A stretch of 64,000 nt of DNA. It comes from Cordilura impudica (lineage: Eukaryota > Arthropoda > Insecta > Diptera > Scathophagidae). This document shows positions 1-10,895 of this stretch, one piece after another; within the stretch, counting starts at the first letter, position 1; each line of letters opens with the position of its first letter. The stretch spans positions 122,811,083 through 122,875,082 of the forward strand of contig OY821521.1 in the NCBI GenBank assembly GCA_963682025.1, read 5' to 3'. The translations under genes were made by a program, and so were the position numbers. The notes beneath the pieces were generated by a model. The model did no database searches. It saw only the letters and a list, made by a program, of their open reading frames with translations, and was not told the origin of the DNA.

Positions 1-222
1 ACTGAGTTCCGTTTCTTCAAATCCAGTTGCTGACATTCGTTGATCGCCACCTCCTGCACTTGGTGGATCTGGTGAATTTAGGCAAGTTTGTATAAGTTGT
101 TTGCCAGCTTCTGAAGTAATCATAGGTTGGAGTTTACGAGTTGCAAATGTATAAACGTGGCCAGTCTCTGAAGCAACCAAAAGCATTACTTGCGTACCAG
201 TCAATGTGGATAGCTCATATGC
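1..222 (-). CDS. bs: Serum response factor / blistered exon (partial, MADS-box half)
   Basis: Read on the minus strand, these 222 bases give exactly 74 open codons. They begin AYELSTLTGTQVMLLVASE and continue through GHVYTFATRKLQPMI and a TCLNSPDPPS stretch. This is the C-terminal half of the SRF-type MADS domain plus its dimerisation extension. SRF is a nuclear transcription factor that binds CArG boxes; in Drosophila the orthologue blistered controls wing intervein and tracheal terminal-cell fate. The exon starts at a splice acceptor (223-224) in phase 0 and runs off the left edge of the window. The N-terminal half of the MADS box must lie upstream, beyond base 64000 if the window is contiguous. 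Codon use is ordinary and there is no stop. The residue match is very strong; I infer the fly gene name from family knowledge. Confidence 0.93.
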
Positions 223-250
223 CTGTAATTAAAATAAAAGAAAAATGGTT
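223..250 (-). promoter_or_regulatory. 3' splice site (acceptor) of the bs exon
   Basis: On the minus strand a T-rich tract is followed by AATTACAG and then the first codon of the MADS exon. The AG lies at 223-224. The exon opens in frame at the Ala-Tyr-Glu of the MADS box, which fixes the boundary. Confidence 0.85.
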
Positions 251-600
251 ATAATTTTTTTATATATTTATTTTATATGCTAAGTAAACATGACAATGAG
301 CATTATCACAATTCAGAACAGTGCGGAGAAAAGTCTGCATACCACCTTCAACTTTCTTTTGCTACAGAATCTATGCATGTTGTACGAAAAAAATGTATGC
401 CATATGAAATTATTCTATAAACGAACAATAGCGAAAAACAAAATGTTGTCAAATTTACATTATTTATCTATAGCCACGAGTAACAATCTTGTCGCGACGC
501 GGTGGCTTAAGTGCACTACGGTTCCTTGTATGAGGCAGGTAAGGGAATGGGTTTTACTGTCTCAGTACCTCTTCCTGAACCTGGGCCATGTCTAGAACCT
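225..600. other. Start of bs intron, no gene seen
   Basis: About 370 AT-rich bases between the splice acceptor and the first recognisable transposon. A 101-codon open frame on the plus strand has no recognisable domain and is low-complexity in composition. I see no RNA gene or regulatory motif. Confidence 0.6.
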
Positions 601-820
601 TGAAGGTGCACGACCAAAGGTTACTCACCCCTAATCCGGAGTGTTACGCGACCCGTGCTCATCGGACGGTTTGCAGTCAGGGGTTACCGACTGTATTTTA
701 ACGGAGCCTCGGTGATACCTGGGCACCTCAGCGAGTAGGTAGAAGCAGTGGGCCGCCCTCACTGCGTTACTGGGGGTTATGACGCGGCTGACATTCTTCC
801 CCCTACACTCGTGGGACCAA

Positions 821-2223
821 AATGGAAGCAAATTTTAATACAAAAAAAAAAAACAAAACAAAATTCGAGGCTCTGCCTCACAGTCTGGCGCTAGCTCAGC
901 TAGCAGCTGTTCAAATGCCAAGACCCAGGAGTCTGGCCAAGTAAAAAACGCTGCGACCTCTGGTCAAAGCTCAAGTGGGTTGGGGTCCGTGTCGGTCTGA
1001 ATTCAATACTCAGCACTGGCAGCAAACTCATGGTGGCTACGATCAAATCCGGTCACCTTGGGACAGCTGCTAAGGACGGGTCTATGTCTGCCGAGACAGG
1101 GGGTAACAAAGTCCGTCCGTCTAAGATAAAGTCCAACCAGAGAAGGTTGTGCCTAAAAATCATCGAAAGGTTGGGAAAATTAAATCCAGCGACGCTGTCT
1201 GAAAAACAGAGAGAATCGCTCACATGGGCTAAGAAGGTCACTGAAGAACAGGACCTCTCAGCTAAGACAAGTGTTCCTGGCAGTAATAGCAATCAGGACA
1301 CTTCGAAGACGGCTAAAAGGTTGCGCTCGCCAGATGAGAAACCATTACCTAAACGTACTAAGGTGGGCGGCAATGCTGTGCCGAAGTAGTTAAGCCAGGT
1401 TGTCAAAGACAACCTTGTAATGGCAATCATTAACAGGGGAGATGGAGATGGCACTATCCCCAAGGACAAGTGGAGTTATGTGGAGGCTAAATTAGCCGAA
1501 GTGTTCTTCACCGTCCTTGAGGACATGCCAGGTCCACCTCCAACCTGTCGCGACGCAGGCTGGTATCAAGGCCGCGCAAAGTTGATAGCTTTTGCTGATC
1601 AACGATCAATAGACTTATATAAGGCTGCCGTCAGCAAACTTGGAGAGCTATGGCCGGGAGCAAAACTGGATGTCGTGCAAAAGCATGACATCCCGTCCCG
1701 ACCTAGAGCGCATGCTTGGACTCCGGCAACTCCCGGGGACGCTGAATCCGTGTTAAGGATGCTGAAGGTCTGCAATCCTAACCTTTCAACACACAATTGG
1801 AAGATTGGTAGATTTGGTGATGCGGAGGGGAACCGGAGACAGGTAGTACTACTACTCAATGTCGAATACCTCCCCCATTTAACCGGGACAAACGGCATAG
1901 TTTCCTACGGCTTTGGGCAAATCCAAATAAAAGTCTACAAGAGCGACCAAGGACCAATCACAGAGATCGCCAAACCAGTAGAAAAATCTGCTGGGGAGGG
2001 GACCACAGGTGAGGTCAAGGCTGAGGAGAGGTCCCAAAGAGCCATAGAGGAAGGATACTTAACATCCGACTCCGAGCTGCTGGGGGACGCTACTGGCCTA
2101 TTTGGTGGCAAAGATGCCCTCCTTGATAGCACGGAGGACGGGGCCGAAATCACGGTGAGGGAGATGGATGTGCAGGCAGCTTCAGATGATGCGGCTCCTA
2201 CAGATAAATCTCCATCACTGTAA
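821..2223 (+). pseudogene. LOA element ORF1 (DUF4780-like), broken
   Basis: The likely start is the ATG at 821. A run of A residues (840-852) shifts the frame, and a Ser/Ala-rich N-terminal stretch ends in a stop near 1000. A basic region (1030-1386) leads to an in-frame TAG at 1387-1389. The same frame then continues to 2223 through a folded domain with motifs such as GRAKLIAF, SKLGELWPGAK and IPSRPRAHAW. These resemble the DUF4780 domain of insect LOA-type ORF1 proteins, thought to be an RNA-binding chaperone of the RNP. The C-terminus is acidic. No CCHC zinc knuckles are visible. The domain name is from family memory; the breaks are seen directly. Confidence 0.75.
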
Positions 2224-5200
2224 AGCCGCCACGGCTGCACTTCTACTTCGCCTGACGACAGGTGCCCTGGGTTTGTGGAGGCAGGGTTTGCGGACTGAAG
2301 ACGCCTGATTACAAGCTGCTCGTCGCTAAAGATAAAGGTACACCAAGGACCTGCATTTTGGTGAGGAACAGCCTTAATATTTTTTTGTTATTTAATTTCA
2401 GTGACAGGGATGTAATAGCGGCCAGCCTGGAGCTAGATGGGAAATCAATCTGGCTCTCCTCCGCCTATTTTTGTGATCCTGGGCCTATCCCGCCAGTCAA
2501 TGTGGCAAAGCTAATCCTGGAAGCCGAAAGGACTACACACCAATTAGTGCTGTGCTGTGACGTCAATGCACATCATCCGATCTAGGGAAGTACCAATTTG
2601 AACGAAAGAGGTGAGTTATTTTTGGAGTTTTTATTTAGTACTAACCTATATATATGTAACAAGGGAAATGAGCCGACTTTTGTAACTAGCACTCGTATTG
2701 AGGTTCTTGACGTTACCTTTGTATCAGACACGTTATTTGATAAAATTGATTGTTGGAGGGTGTTGGACGACCACTCCTTTTCTGACCATCGATACATTGA
2801 ATTTTTGCTTAGAGAAAAAGACCCGGTGGAAAGTGTCCCCAGAAATCTGAAGAGGACAAATTGGGTTAAGTATAGGAAAACTTTTGCCGGGTTATTGGCG
2901 ACAATACCCTTATCCGAACCGCGTAATTCCGAGGACATAGATGGTCTAGTGGATCATATTACGACGGTTTTTAAAAAATTTTTAGATGCTTCTTTCCCCG
3001 CGGCAAGGCCAAAGGGCAAGAAGAAACCACCATGGTGGTCTAGCGAGCTGCAACAGGGCAGAGACTCCTGCAGGAAACTCTTTAGCAAGGCAAAGTCTTC
3101 AAGAGCGGACGAGGATTGGTTGGCCTACAAGCTGCAGCTTAGGACCTACAAGAATAAGATTAGAACGGCAAAATGTGATTCTTGGAAAAAATTCTGTGAT
3201 AATATAGAAGACGTTTCCGAAGCATCCAGGTTGCGAAAGGTTCTGGCCTCTACCCCTCACACATTAGGTTATCTGAAAGATCCATTGGGGGTGTGGACTA
3301 CCTCTAGTGGGGAATCACTTAGCGTGCTACTGGATACCCATTTTACGGGCAACTCCCCTACGTCGCTTCAGGCGTCAGGATACTTAGACGCTAGTACGAC
3401 GGATATTGCTTCGGAGATAGTCAACATACCAACACTGATCTGGGCGATTAGAAGCTTCAAACCTTACAAATCTCCAGGACCGGACGGTATCATTCCAGCT
3501 GAATTACAGCACGTGTCGGACTTCATTTCCCCTTGGCTATGTAGGCTTTTCACTCGCTGTATCAACTTAGCTTATATACCCCTGAAGTGGAGGGAGACGA
3601 AAGTGGTGTTCATTCCAAAAGTTGGAAAAAGTTCACACACTGTCCCAAAAGACTTCAGACCAATAAGTCTATCATCGTTCTTATTGAAGACAATGGAGCG
3701 CTTGATAGATTCTTACTTACGAAGAGTTATTGATCCTAAACTGCTGTCGACGCGACAACACGCTTGCAGCAAGGGAAGGTCAACCGAAACAGCTCTTCAC
3801 GAGCTTGTGAGTACCATCGAGAAATCGCTCTCGGTAGGAGAATACACAATGACAGCCTTTTTGGACATAGAAGGGGCTTTTAACAATGTCACACCGGACT
3901 CGATATTATTAGCGGCACTATCTAGTCTAGGAGTGAATTCCGTGATCATCTCACTGATTGGAAATCTGCTTGCCAACAGGTGGATAACGTCTAAATTGGG
4001 AACGACTCTAATATCCCGATTCGTGAACAGGGGAACGCTACAAGGAGGCGTTCTGTCACCACTTCTATGGAACTTAACGCTGAACTCAATGCTACTTGCG
4101 TTGGAGAGACAAGGCTGCAACGTGGTCGCCTATGCTGATGACGTGGCCATAGCCGTAAATGGGAAGTTTCTATCCACACTTAGAGACATTCTACACAGGG
4201 CTCTCACTATGCTATCTAGCTGGGCAAGTAGTTGCGGTCTGGGGGTAAATCCGACCAAAACGGAACTTGTTCTTTTCACGAGGAAGTATAAGATACCTAC
4301 CATCGACCCTATTTCTCTTTACGGTGCTGATATCGCCTTCTCTGATGGAGCCATGTATCTTGGTGTATTCCTGGACAGGAAGCTGAACTTCAGACGGAAT
4401 TTGGAGGAAAGGACGAAGAAGGCGACTATAGCTTTATACTCCTGCAAAAAGGCCATTGGTAAGCGGTGGGGCTTCAGCCCGAAAATTGCTTACTGGATCT
4501 ACACAGCGGTGGTTCGCCCAATACTGCTTTACGGGGTCATCGTCAGGTGGCCTGCTCTAGAGAAGGCCTCTAATACCAACCTTCTTGCAAGGGTACAGAG
4601 AATGGCTTCCATGTGTATCACTGGTGCCCTTCGTACCACACCTACGGATGCCTTGAACATCCTCTTACACCTAATACCGTTGGACATATTAGGAAAGCAG
4701 TCGGCGGCCTCATCGGCCATTCGACTAAGAAGCACAATTCAATGGCGTGGTCATAATTGTTGCCATGGAGTGATCCTGAATAACAGGAACTTACCATTGA
4801 ACGTGGATTACACCACTCCGAGGAGTGTATTCGAACGACACTACCAAACTCTGATACCGACCAGGGAATCCTGCTCAGGGGGGGTTCCAGGTAGCAGGCG
4901 TTCGATAAATTTCTATACTGACGGATCGAAATTGTGTGATCAAGTTGGTTTCGGAGTCTATTCGAAGGAGCTTGGACTAAATCTGGCTCGCAGGTTGCCA
5001 GACCACTGCAGTGTTTATCAGGCAGAGGTACTGGCAATAAAGGAAGTTGCTGACTGGTTGGGACGGAATATACTGTCTACAACCGCAGTCAACATCTACT
5101 CTGATAGTAAGGCCGCGGTAAAATCCTTGGAATCAATGTTCCTGAAAACTGCCGCATGTCTTTAAATGAGATGGCCAAGCAGTTCGACATCAGACTCATT

Positions 5201-5740
5201 TGGGTCCCAGGGCACAGGAATATGCCGGGAAACTGTAAAACTGACGAGTTGGCAAGACAGGGCACTACCTTACGGGTTCCAGCGGACTTGGAATGTCTTG
5301 GTATACCCCTGGAATCTTGCAAGCTGGAACTTCGGCTTCACACCGCCGGCATAACCGACAACAGATGGGCTAATGGATCAACGTGTCGTACCACGAGAAA
5401 GATCTGGCCGGCTCAAAATCATAAGCGCACTAGCGCGCTACTATCACTCCCCCGTGGGGAGATTTCAACAGTAGTTGCTGTTATCACTGGGCACTGTCTC
5501 ATAGGGAGACACGCTGAACGCCTCAGGGTCTCGTCAAATGACTTCTGTCGTAGCTGCATGGATGTGGAGGAGGTGGAGAGCATAGAGCACTTCCTTTGCT
5601 ACTGCCCGGCGCTCTCCAGAACGAGACTTCGAACATTGGGATCGCCGTTTCTTCACGATCTCTCTGATGTCTTAAATGTGGACATTTCACATATCAGGGG
5701 ATTCATCAGGAGCTCAAACTGGTTCTACGGTGGGGACTGA
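2222..5740 (+). pseudogene. LOA element ORF2 (endonuclease, reverse transcriptase, RNase H), broken
   Basis: This is the replication polyprotein of the element. The APE-type endonuclease starts with a decayed N-terminus (KAATAALLLRL near 2222). It shifts frame by 2262 (PWVCGGRVCGLK) and meets an in-frame TAG at 2583-2585 where the family has Trp after HHPI. The reverse transcriptase follows: YKSPGPDGIIPAEL, FLDIEGAFNNV, GTLQGGVLSPLLWN and the catalytic YADDVAIAV near 4130. An RNase H domain begins at INFYTDGSK (about 4910) with YSDSKAAVKS. A frameshift near 5150 moves the rest (VPGHRNMPGN, then a cysteine/histidine tail CRSCMDVEEVESIEHFLC) into another frame ending at 5740. At least three independent lesions make it non-functional. 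Confidence 0.88.
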
Positions 5741-5822
5741 GGGGAACACCTATTCGTCCCGTGGTATCACAATGGACCCCAGAGTCTAAGTGTTATTTTC
5801 CTTTGGTTTAGCAGCCACTTTC

Positions 5823-5839
5823 AACCTAACCTAACCTAC
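5823..5839 (+). repeat. CCTAA tandem tail at the LOA 3' end
   Basis: Three consecutive AACCT/CCTAA units close the 3' untranslated region. Some LOA-group elements end in short tandem repeats instead of poly(A), so this is probably the true 3' terminus. Confidence 0.6.
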
Positions 5840-5860
5840 ATTATTTATTACCGGAAATTT

Positions 5861-6131
5861 AAATAAACAACATTAAAGATAAGAGTATACAGAAAAGTCT
5901 ACATACTGTTAAGGTATGACCTCTCTTTAAAAATTTTTTTTCGAATTTTTTGTTTTTCTCATAAATGTCTTCTAAAATCCTTCAGAAATAATGCCCTAAA
6001 AGGATTTTTTGAAATTCTTATTATTTTTGGAGTTACAAAGCTATATGTGTATACATATATTTGTACGACAGTATAGAAAATTCTTGTAATAAAACTAAAT
6101 GAGTTTTTCTCGAAATCACTTGTTTCAAACT
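5861..6131. other. AT-rich spacer, nothing recognised
   Basis: Runs of T and A, no open frame of note and no recognised repeat, lying between the LOA tail and the left inverted repeat. Confidence 0.5.
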
Positions 6132-6225
6132 GGGGTGCCGTTTTTCTCGATAACCAGAAGTCGGATCAAGATACGGCGGGCGGCGCTATGTAGGTACTCA
6201 CGTCAGGCAGCTACTGAACTAGGAT
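6132..6225 (+). repeat. Left arm of a diverged inverted repeat
   Basis: This 94-bp block matches the reverse complement of 10618-10711 at roughly three bases in four, with shared runs such as GCCGTTTTTCT, CGGCGG and CTGAACTAGGAT. The arms enclose the whole Jockey/solo-LTR complex. They may be the ends or internal arms of an older DNA transposon or foldback element into which Jockey inserted, or two independent insertions in opposite orientation. Confidence 0.55.
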
Positions 6226-7636
6226 AATTGGGCTAACTTTACTACCGGGGGAGGGGTGGGGCAAAACCCCCCCAAAAAAAACAGCAAATTTTTTAATTTT
6301 TTTTTAAATCGCGCCATTTTGTCAATGATTCTGGAACGTAAACGGCTTAACCCAACATAAAGACGAACTTGATCATATTCTTAGAGACAATCAAATTGAT
6401 ATTTTGCTTGTCTCTGAAACACTTTTGACTCGTAGGAGTCTCTTTTCACTGGACGGATACACCTTGTATGATACTAAGGATCCAAGAGGTAGAGCATGTG
6501 GTGGCTCAGCTATCATAATTAAAACCAGATTAAAACATTATTTAATGTGTGATCATTGTGAAAACTACCTTCAAGCTACTACTATTTGCTTTGAAGAACT
6601 TGGAATCAGCCTAGTGATTTCATCAATAAATTTTCCCCCAAAGGTTTTCTATATCAGAAAATCAATACACAATATAGTTGCTGGCGATTTTAGTGCCAAG
6701 CATACATTCTGGAGGTCACGTCTAATTTCCCCGAAGGGTTGTGTTTTGTTCAACACAATTTCTATAGGTATGGATGTGGTCTCAGAAGGAGAACCAACGT
6801 ACTGGCTAACAGATGGGCAAAAAATACCCGATTTGATCGATTTCGGATTAACGAAGAACATCGCAAAAGAACTTGTGCATGTAGAATCTTCATTGGAGCT
6901 CTCGTCTCACTACACACCCGTTTTTGTTACTATTTCCAACCCCCAAAAAATTGTGTACCCATCTGGTGATTAACGCTTTAAAGTAAGATTGATTGGCTAA
7001 AATACAAAAAGTTTCTTAGTACCCATTGCACACAAAGCTTTCCGCTAAGAACACCAGATGACATTGACCTCTCGATTGTTAACTTTTCGTCACACCAGGC
7101 TATATGGAACTACTTCTGTAGATGCTGAAAGGCTATCAGGTGAAAAAACAAGAATTCGAAGGGAGTGGCAACTGCACATATCTCCTCAACTTAAGCAACA
7201 ATTGAAAGAATGTACGAAAAACCTACGGAAACTGCTTTAAACACAAAGAAACGCTAAATTGAATAGTTATCTTGAAAAACTGGATCCAACAGAAAAAATG
7301 ATTACTCTTTGTGGCGTGCTACAAAAAAACTTAAAGACATGTTGTATGTCAGCCTCCTCTAAGAAAGGAAAGTGGGGGATAGGCTAGAATGACAAAGAAA
7401 AGGGAGATCTGATTGTGGAACATCTAAAAAAAGTTTTTACTCCAAATATAAACCCTAGTTCTATTGATGAGTTGCCACCTGTTACTTCGCAGCATAGAGC
7501 AGTGTCCCCAGAATCGAAAGTTTCACTCGTTACAATGATACTTAAACCAAGTAAAGACCACACAAAGGTAGATTCATATAGACCAATAAGTTTACTGTCC
7601 AACTTGTCAAAATTATTCGAGAGAAATTTGGTAAAC

Positions 7637-7640
7637 AAAC
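7637..7640. repeat. Target-site duplication AAAC (left)
   Basis: AAAC precedes the TG start of the solo LTR and recurs at 9349-9352 after its CA end. Removing the LTR and one copy restores the Jockey reading frame. Confidence 0.85.
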
Positions 7641-8114
7641 TGTGAGGATGAAAATCGGGACTCATTTTGACCCACACTAATATGATCATACTCATTACTT
7701 CACCATGTATGTGTACCTATTAAATTTATTATCATATTAAATTTATTAGTTTATAAGGACATACTTATATTCTTAATCAGTATCATTGAATTTATTATTT
7801 TATAGGGTTATATAGCTATAACATTTTTTCGACCCTACCAGTAAGTTATGTATAACACTTAAGCATTACAATGGTTAAATTAACATGTATATGTATATAG
7901 CGTCCCCTAACGTCAATAAGCTGACATAAAAATATTAATAGCATAGACTTCACCCAACCTAGAGTTGTACGAATAATCTACGGTCATCTACAAGTACGAA
8001 CTAAAGCAACTGTGTGATGCTAGAAATTGACACGTCAGCTTATGCTGATTGGTCAATGAGGTTCGTAACATATACGTATACATGAGCGCGTATTTCACGA
8101 TACATTTCTGCGGG

Positions 8115-8121
8115 TATAAAA
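8115..8121 (+). promoter_or_regulatory. TATA box of the solo LTR
   Basis: TATAAAA in the context GGGTATAAAAGACC, followed about 30 bases later by a likely transcription start region (ATCAGTT near 8146). It lies upstream of the LTR's AATAAA signals, as expected for U3/R. Confidence 0.7.
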
Positions 8122-8394
8122 GACCGAACAACAGACAAACAGAGATCAGTTATCGTGTAGCTGTTGAGGTAAGACTGTTAGAGGACAGCTTACTACATTA
8201 AGATATATCGGTGGAAATTATTATCCCTGGTTAAAAGCATAATCCGATAGCGGTCGTTTATGTGGGAGACTGGGAATAACCAAAACAAATTTGATAGTGG
8301 TCATTTGCTTTTGGTTTCCATGCGTTTAACTAAATGTAAACCTCAATACCATGTTTAACACTTTATTTGTCGTGGTATTAAATTTGTAGTGTGT

Positions 8395-8543
8395 TTGACT
8401 AGTCATAACTAACATGCCTTCTGCATGTATCTAAACACTCACATTCCGTTGAGTTATATGTCCACACTCATTATAGCTGGCTGGCCTGTAAACTGCTGAG
8501 CCAGCTAAATCCCACGGTTAATGTGTGAATGTGTGCGTGTATG
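8395..8543 (+). repeat. Block homologous to the Gypsy-1 LTR
   Basis: Starting at TGTAGTGTGTTTGACTA, this stretch tracks the Gypsy-1 LTR (minus strand at 37497 and 27931) through shared segments such as ACTCACATTCCG, TAGCTGGCT and GAGCCAGCTAAATCCCACGG. It starts at the very first base of the Gypsy-1 LTR, yet sits inside a longer LTR that has its own TG...CA ends. Confidence 0.75.
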
Positions 8544-8754
8544 TCATTTTATTTTAGAGTAGTTTAAGTTGTAATAAATAAATAAACGTGAACAGAAGCA
8601 GTCGCACAAGCGGCTGCTCAAAACTAAATTAAAAGTGTTTTTAATTGAAAAATATAAAAACATATAATAAAAACATATTATAAATTCGTATTATATCTGT
8701 AGTTCATTATTGTATGTGTTTTAAAATAAAGTTTATAACGTTTTCATACAAATA

Positions 8755-9262
8755 TCGAGTGTCCATCTTTCCTCACATTTTCGAAACCGGCAGTTCAACA
8801 CATCGGACGTGTCCGTCCGTTCCAGCTCTTCATCAACAGAAATTCAACGTATTAAACGTGTCCGTCCTTCCGCACAAATCTGCTAATGGGTCCGTCCTTC
8901 TTCAATAATTCGATACCGCAGATCAACACATTGTACGTGTCCATCCATTCCAGCTATTCATCGACGGCAATATAACACATCAAACGTGTCCGTCCTTCCG
9001 CATGAATCCAGTCTAGTGAGTCCGTCCTTCTTCAACAATTCGGTACCGACATTTCAACACAGTGGACGTGTCCGTCCATTCTAGTTAATCATCGACGGCC
9101 ATTTAACTTCATAAACGTGTCCGTCCTTCCGCACAAATCTACTAGTGTGTCCGTCTTTCTTCAACAATTCGAGACCGGCAGTTCAACACATCGACGGCCA
9201 TTTAAATTCATAAACGTGTCCGTCCTTCTGCACTAATTATATACCGTCTGTCCTTCCATACT
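8755..9262 (+). repeat. Minisatellite, ~130-bp unit, nearly 4 copies
   Basis: Units of about 130 bp repeat the motif CGTGTCCGTCC, alternating with CTTCCGCACAAATC, CTTCTTCAACAATTCG and CATCGACGG blocks. Corresponding points are at about 8803, 8932 and 9064, with a shortened last unit. It lies between the polyadenylation signal and the 3' end of the solo LTR, so in U5 if the LTR is read correctly. Confidence 0.8.
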
Positions 9263-10617
9263 AAACATCGAGTGATTTTTAAATTTTCTGTTAACGACCC
9301 TGGACAAGGCTGAGCTTACCCAGGCTAAGTCAAAATTGCGTCGTTACAAAACTTACAATATCCGTGGATCAAATTAATGTCATTCCAGTACAGCAATTTG
9401 GTTTCGGACGAAAATACAGCACCACTGATCAAGTTCACAGAATTGCAAGTGCCATAACAAGAGCGCTTGAAAACAAAAAGTACTGCTCTACACTTTTCAT
9501 AGACGTTTCACAAGCCTTCGACCGACTTTGGCAAGAGGGACTGCTCTATAAAGTTAAACAGTTGTTGCCCCCCGAACACACATAAGCTAATGAAGAGCTA
9601 TATAATTACAAGAAAATTCTCTATAAGAGAGAAAAACTTAGTGAGCCCTCCACAGACAATTCATGCTGGTGTACCACAAGGTAGTATCTTGGGTACGCTT
9701 CCATACATACTTTACACATCAGACATGCCAACATATGAAGATACACTTACGTCGACTTTTGTGGATGATACTGCAATTTTAAGCGTACATGAAAACCCCT
9801 GAACAGCATCATTTCTTTTACAGAGCCATATTGAAAAGCTGGAAGAAGGTATACTGAAGACTAAAGTAAATGAACAAAAGTGTATCCACGTAACTTTCAT
9901 TCTAAAAAGGGAAACTTGCCCTCAAATTCGAATTAGGAACCCGCCTATACCTCAACATTGCTCTGTTAAATATCTCGGACTACATCTTGATCGCCGACTT
10001 ACCTGGAAAAGCCATATAGACGCTAAATTGACACAAATAAAATTGAAATTAGTCCAATTCACATGGCTAATTGGCAGGAACTCAAAGTTAAGTCTCGATT
10101 GTATGCTCTTGATTTATAACTCGATTTTCAAACCCATTTGGTGCTATGGTATACAGTTATGGGGAACAGCCTCAGCTTCAAACACAGAAAGAATACAAAG
10201 AGTCCAAAACAAGATTTTGAGAATGATTACAGGCGCACCATGGTACGTGAGAAACTCACATTTGCACAGAGACTTAAATGTTTCTCTAGTAAAGTACGAA
10301 ATCACTAGATATAGTGCAAATTATTTGGAAAAGCTAGAGTCTCACCCGAATCATCTAGTACGTAACTTAATCAACAATCGTATCCGCCAACGCTTAATTG
10401 GATGGAAAATGGATTGATACAATTTTTTTTTTATCATTAGATTATATATGTATATAGAATAAATGAAATTTTGTCTGGCACTGACTGGATTTAATATTTA
10501 AGTTTTAGTTTTAAGATTTAAATAAGTTATTGTTAGTTCACAAATCTATGTGAAGATACAATAAAAAAAGATGAACTACAAAAAAGAAAAAATTTCAGTT
10601 TTTGATATTTTGGAAAT

Positions 10618-10711
10618 ATCCTAGTTCAGGACCTGGCGGACGTGATTACCAACAAAATGCCGTCCGCCGAATTTCGATGCGACATCTGGTTCTTAAGAAA
10701 AACGGCTCCCC
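10618..10711 (-). repeat. Right arm of the diverged inverted repeat
   Basis: Reverse-complement partner of 6132-6225. It starts just after the A-rich Jockey tail. Confidence 0.55.
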
Positions 10712-10894
10712 GCTATGGGAGGATAAAAAAAATAGAAACATAAACAAGCACGGAAAAATTTAGCAAATTACGTCTACTTTTACGTAAAAAAACCCAAAGT
10801 TGATAAATTGAAAAACGACTGAACTACAGCCCTTTTAAAATATATTATTTTTGTGGGATTGAAAACAAACAAAACAAATTAACATTAGCTCTAT
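10712..10894. other. Short AT-rich spacer
   Basis: Nothing recognised between the inverted-repeat arm and the first Penelope residues. Confidence 0.5.
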
Positions 10895-10895
10895 A

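Larger units (their letters stand above)
600..5860 (+). mobile_element. LOA-clade non-LTR retrotransposon, decayed, near full length
   Basis: A GC-rich 5' leader (about 600-820) is followed by a DUF4780-like ORF1 and an ORF2 carrying endonuclease, reverse transcriptase and RNase H. This domain order with an RNase H is typical of the LOA group (Bilbo, Lian). The 3' end at 5741-5840 is non-coding and finishes in three short CCTAA units rather than a poly(A) tail. Both ORFs carry stops and frameshifts, so the copy is dead. Base composition is clearly less AT-rich than the flanks, consistent with an inserted element. The 5' boundary is approximate and I see no target duplication. Confidence 0.85.
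7641..9348 (+). mobile_element. 1,708-bp solo LTR inserted in Jockey ORF2
   Basis: The unit starts TGTGAGGATG and ends TCGTTACA, the canonical TG...CA of an LTR, and is flanked by a perfect 4-bp AAAC duplication. It carries a TATA box at 8115-8121 (TATAAAA), AATAAA signals at 8573 and 8725, a block related to the Gypsy-1 LTR (8395-8543) and a tandem repeat (8755-9262). No coding sequence is present. This is what is left after recombination between the two LTRs of a full element. Its strand is inferred from the TATA-to-polyadenylation order. The length is unusually large for a fly LTR. Confidence 0.85.
6332..10417 (+). pseudogene. Jockey ORF2 (endonuclease and reverse transcriptase), broken and split
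   Basis: The endonuclease part runs from 6332 to about 6972 (QIDILLVSETLLT, GGSAIIIKTRLKHY, VAGDFSAKHTFW, PDLIDFGLTK). The reverse transcriptase begins in other frames after 7020 and includes SYRPISLLSNLSKLFE before the solo LTR. Beyond the LTR it resumes in the same frame at 9353 with QQFGFGRKYSTTDQ, LFIDVSQAFDRLW, AGVPQGSILGTLPYILYTSDMP and a mutated catalytic box, FVDDTAIL, where Tyr/Phe-Ala-Asp-Asp is expected. The C-terminal part (10028-10417) has the WCYGIQLWG and RIQRVQNKILR motifs typical of the clade. Multiple frameshifts between 6973 and 7415 and near 9586, 9800 and 10000 inactivate it. Confidence 0.82.
6320..10590 (+). mobile_element. Jockey-clade non-LTR retrotransposon, 5'-truncated, split by a solo LTR
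   Basis: The element begins abruptly at the start of ORF2 (WNVNGLTQHKDEL near 6332), so ORF1 is missing, as in the usual 5' truncation of LINE-type copies. ORF2 runs through endonuclease and reverse transcriptase to a C-terminus at 10417. An AT-rich 3' UTR with an AATAAA at 10459 and an A-rich tail near 10590 follow. A solo LTR interrupts it at 7641-9348 with a 4-bp target duplication. Several stops and frameshifts mark the copy as dead. Confidence 0.8.

Noticed and set aside
290..595. 101-codon plus-strand ORF near the left edge
   Set aside because: No recognisable motif, lies in the host intron antisense to bs, and composition looks random.
631..831. 66-codon minus-strand ORF
   Set aside because: It lies in the GC-rich 5' leader of the LOA element, where chance open frames are expected.
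5823..5839. CCTAA repeats as interstitial telomeric sequence
   Set aside because: Only three units, placed at the 3' end of a non-LTR element. Flies of this group lack TTAGG telomeres, so a retroelement tail is the simpler reading.
8714..9240. Repeated GTCCGTCC words as a CRISPR-like array
   Set aside because: Units are about 130 bp and diverged, lie inside an LTR, and the genome is eukaryotic.
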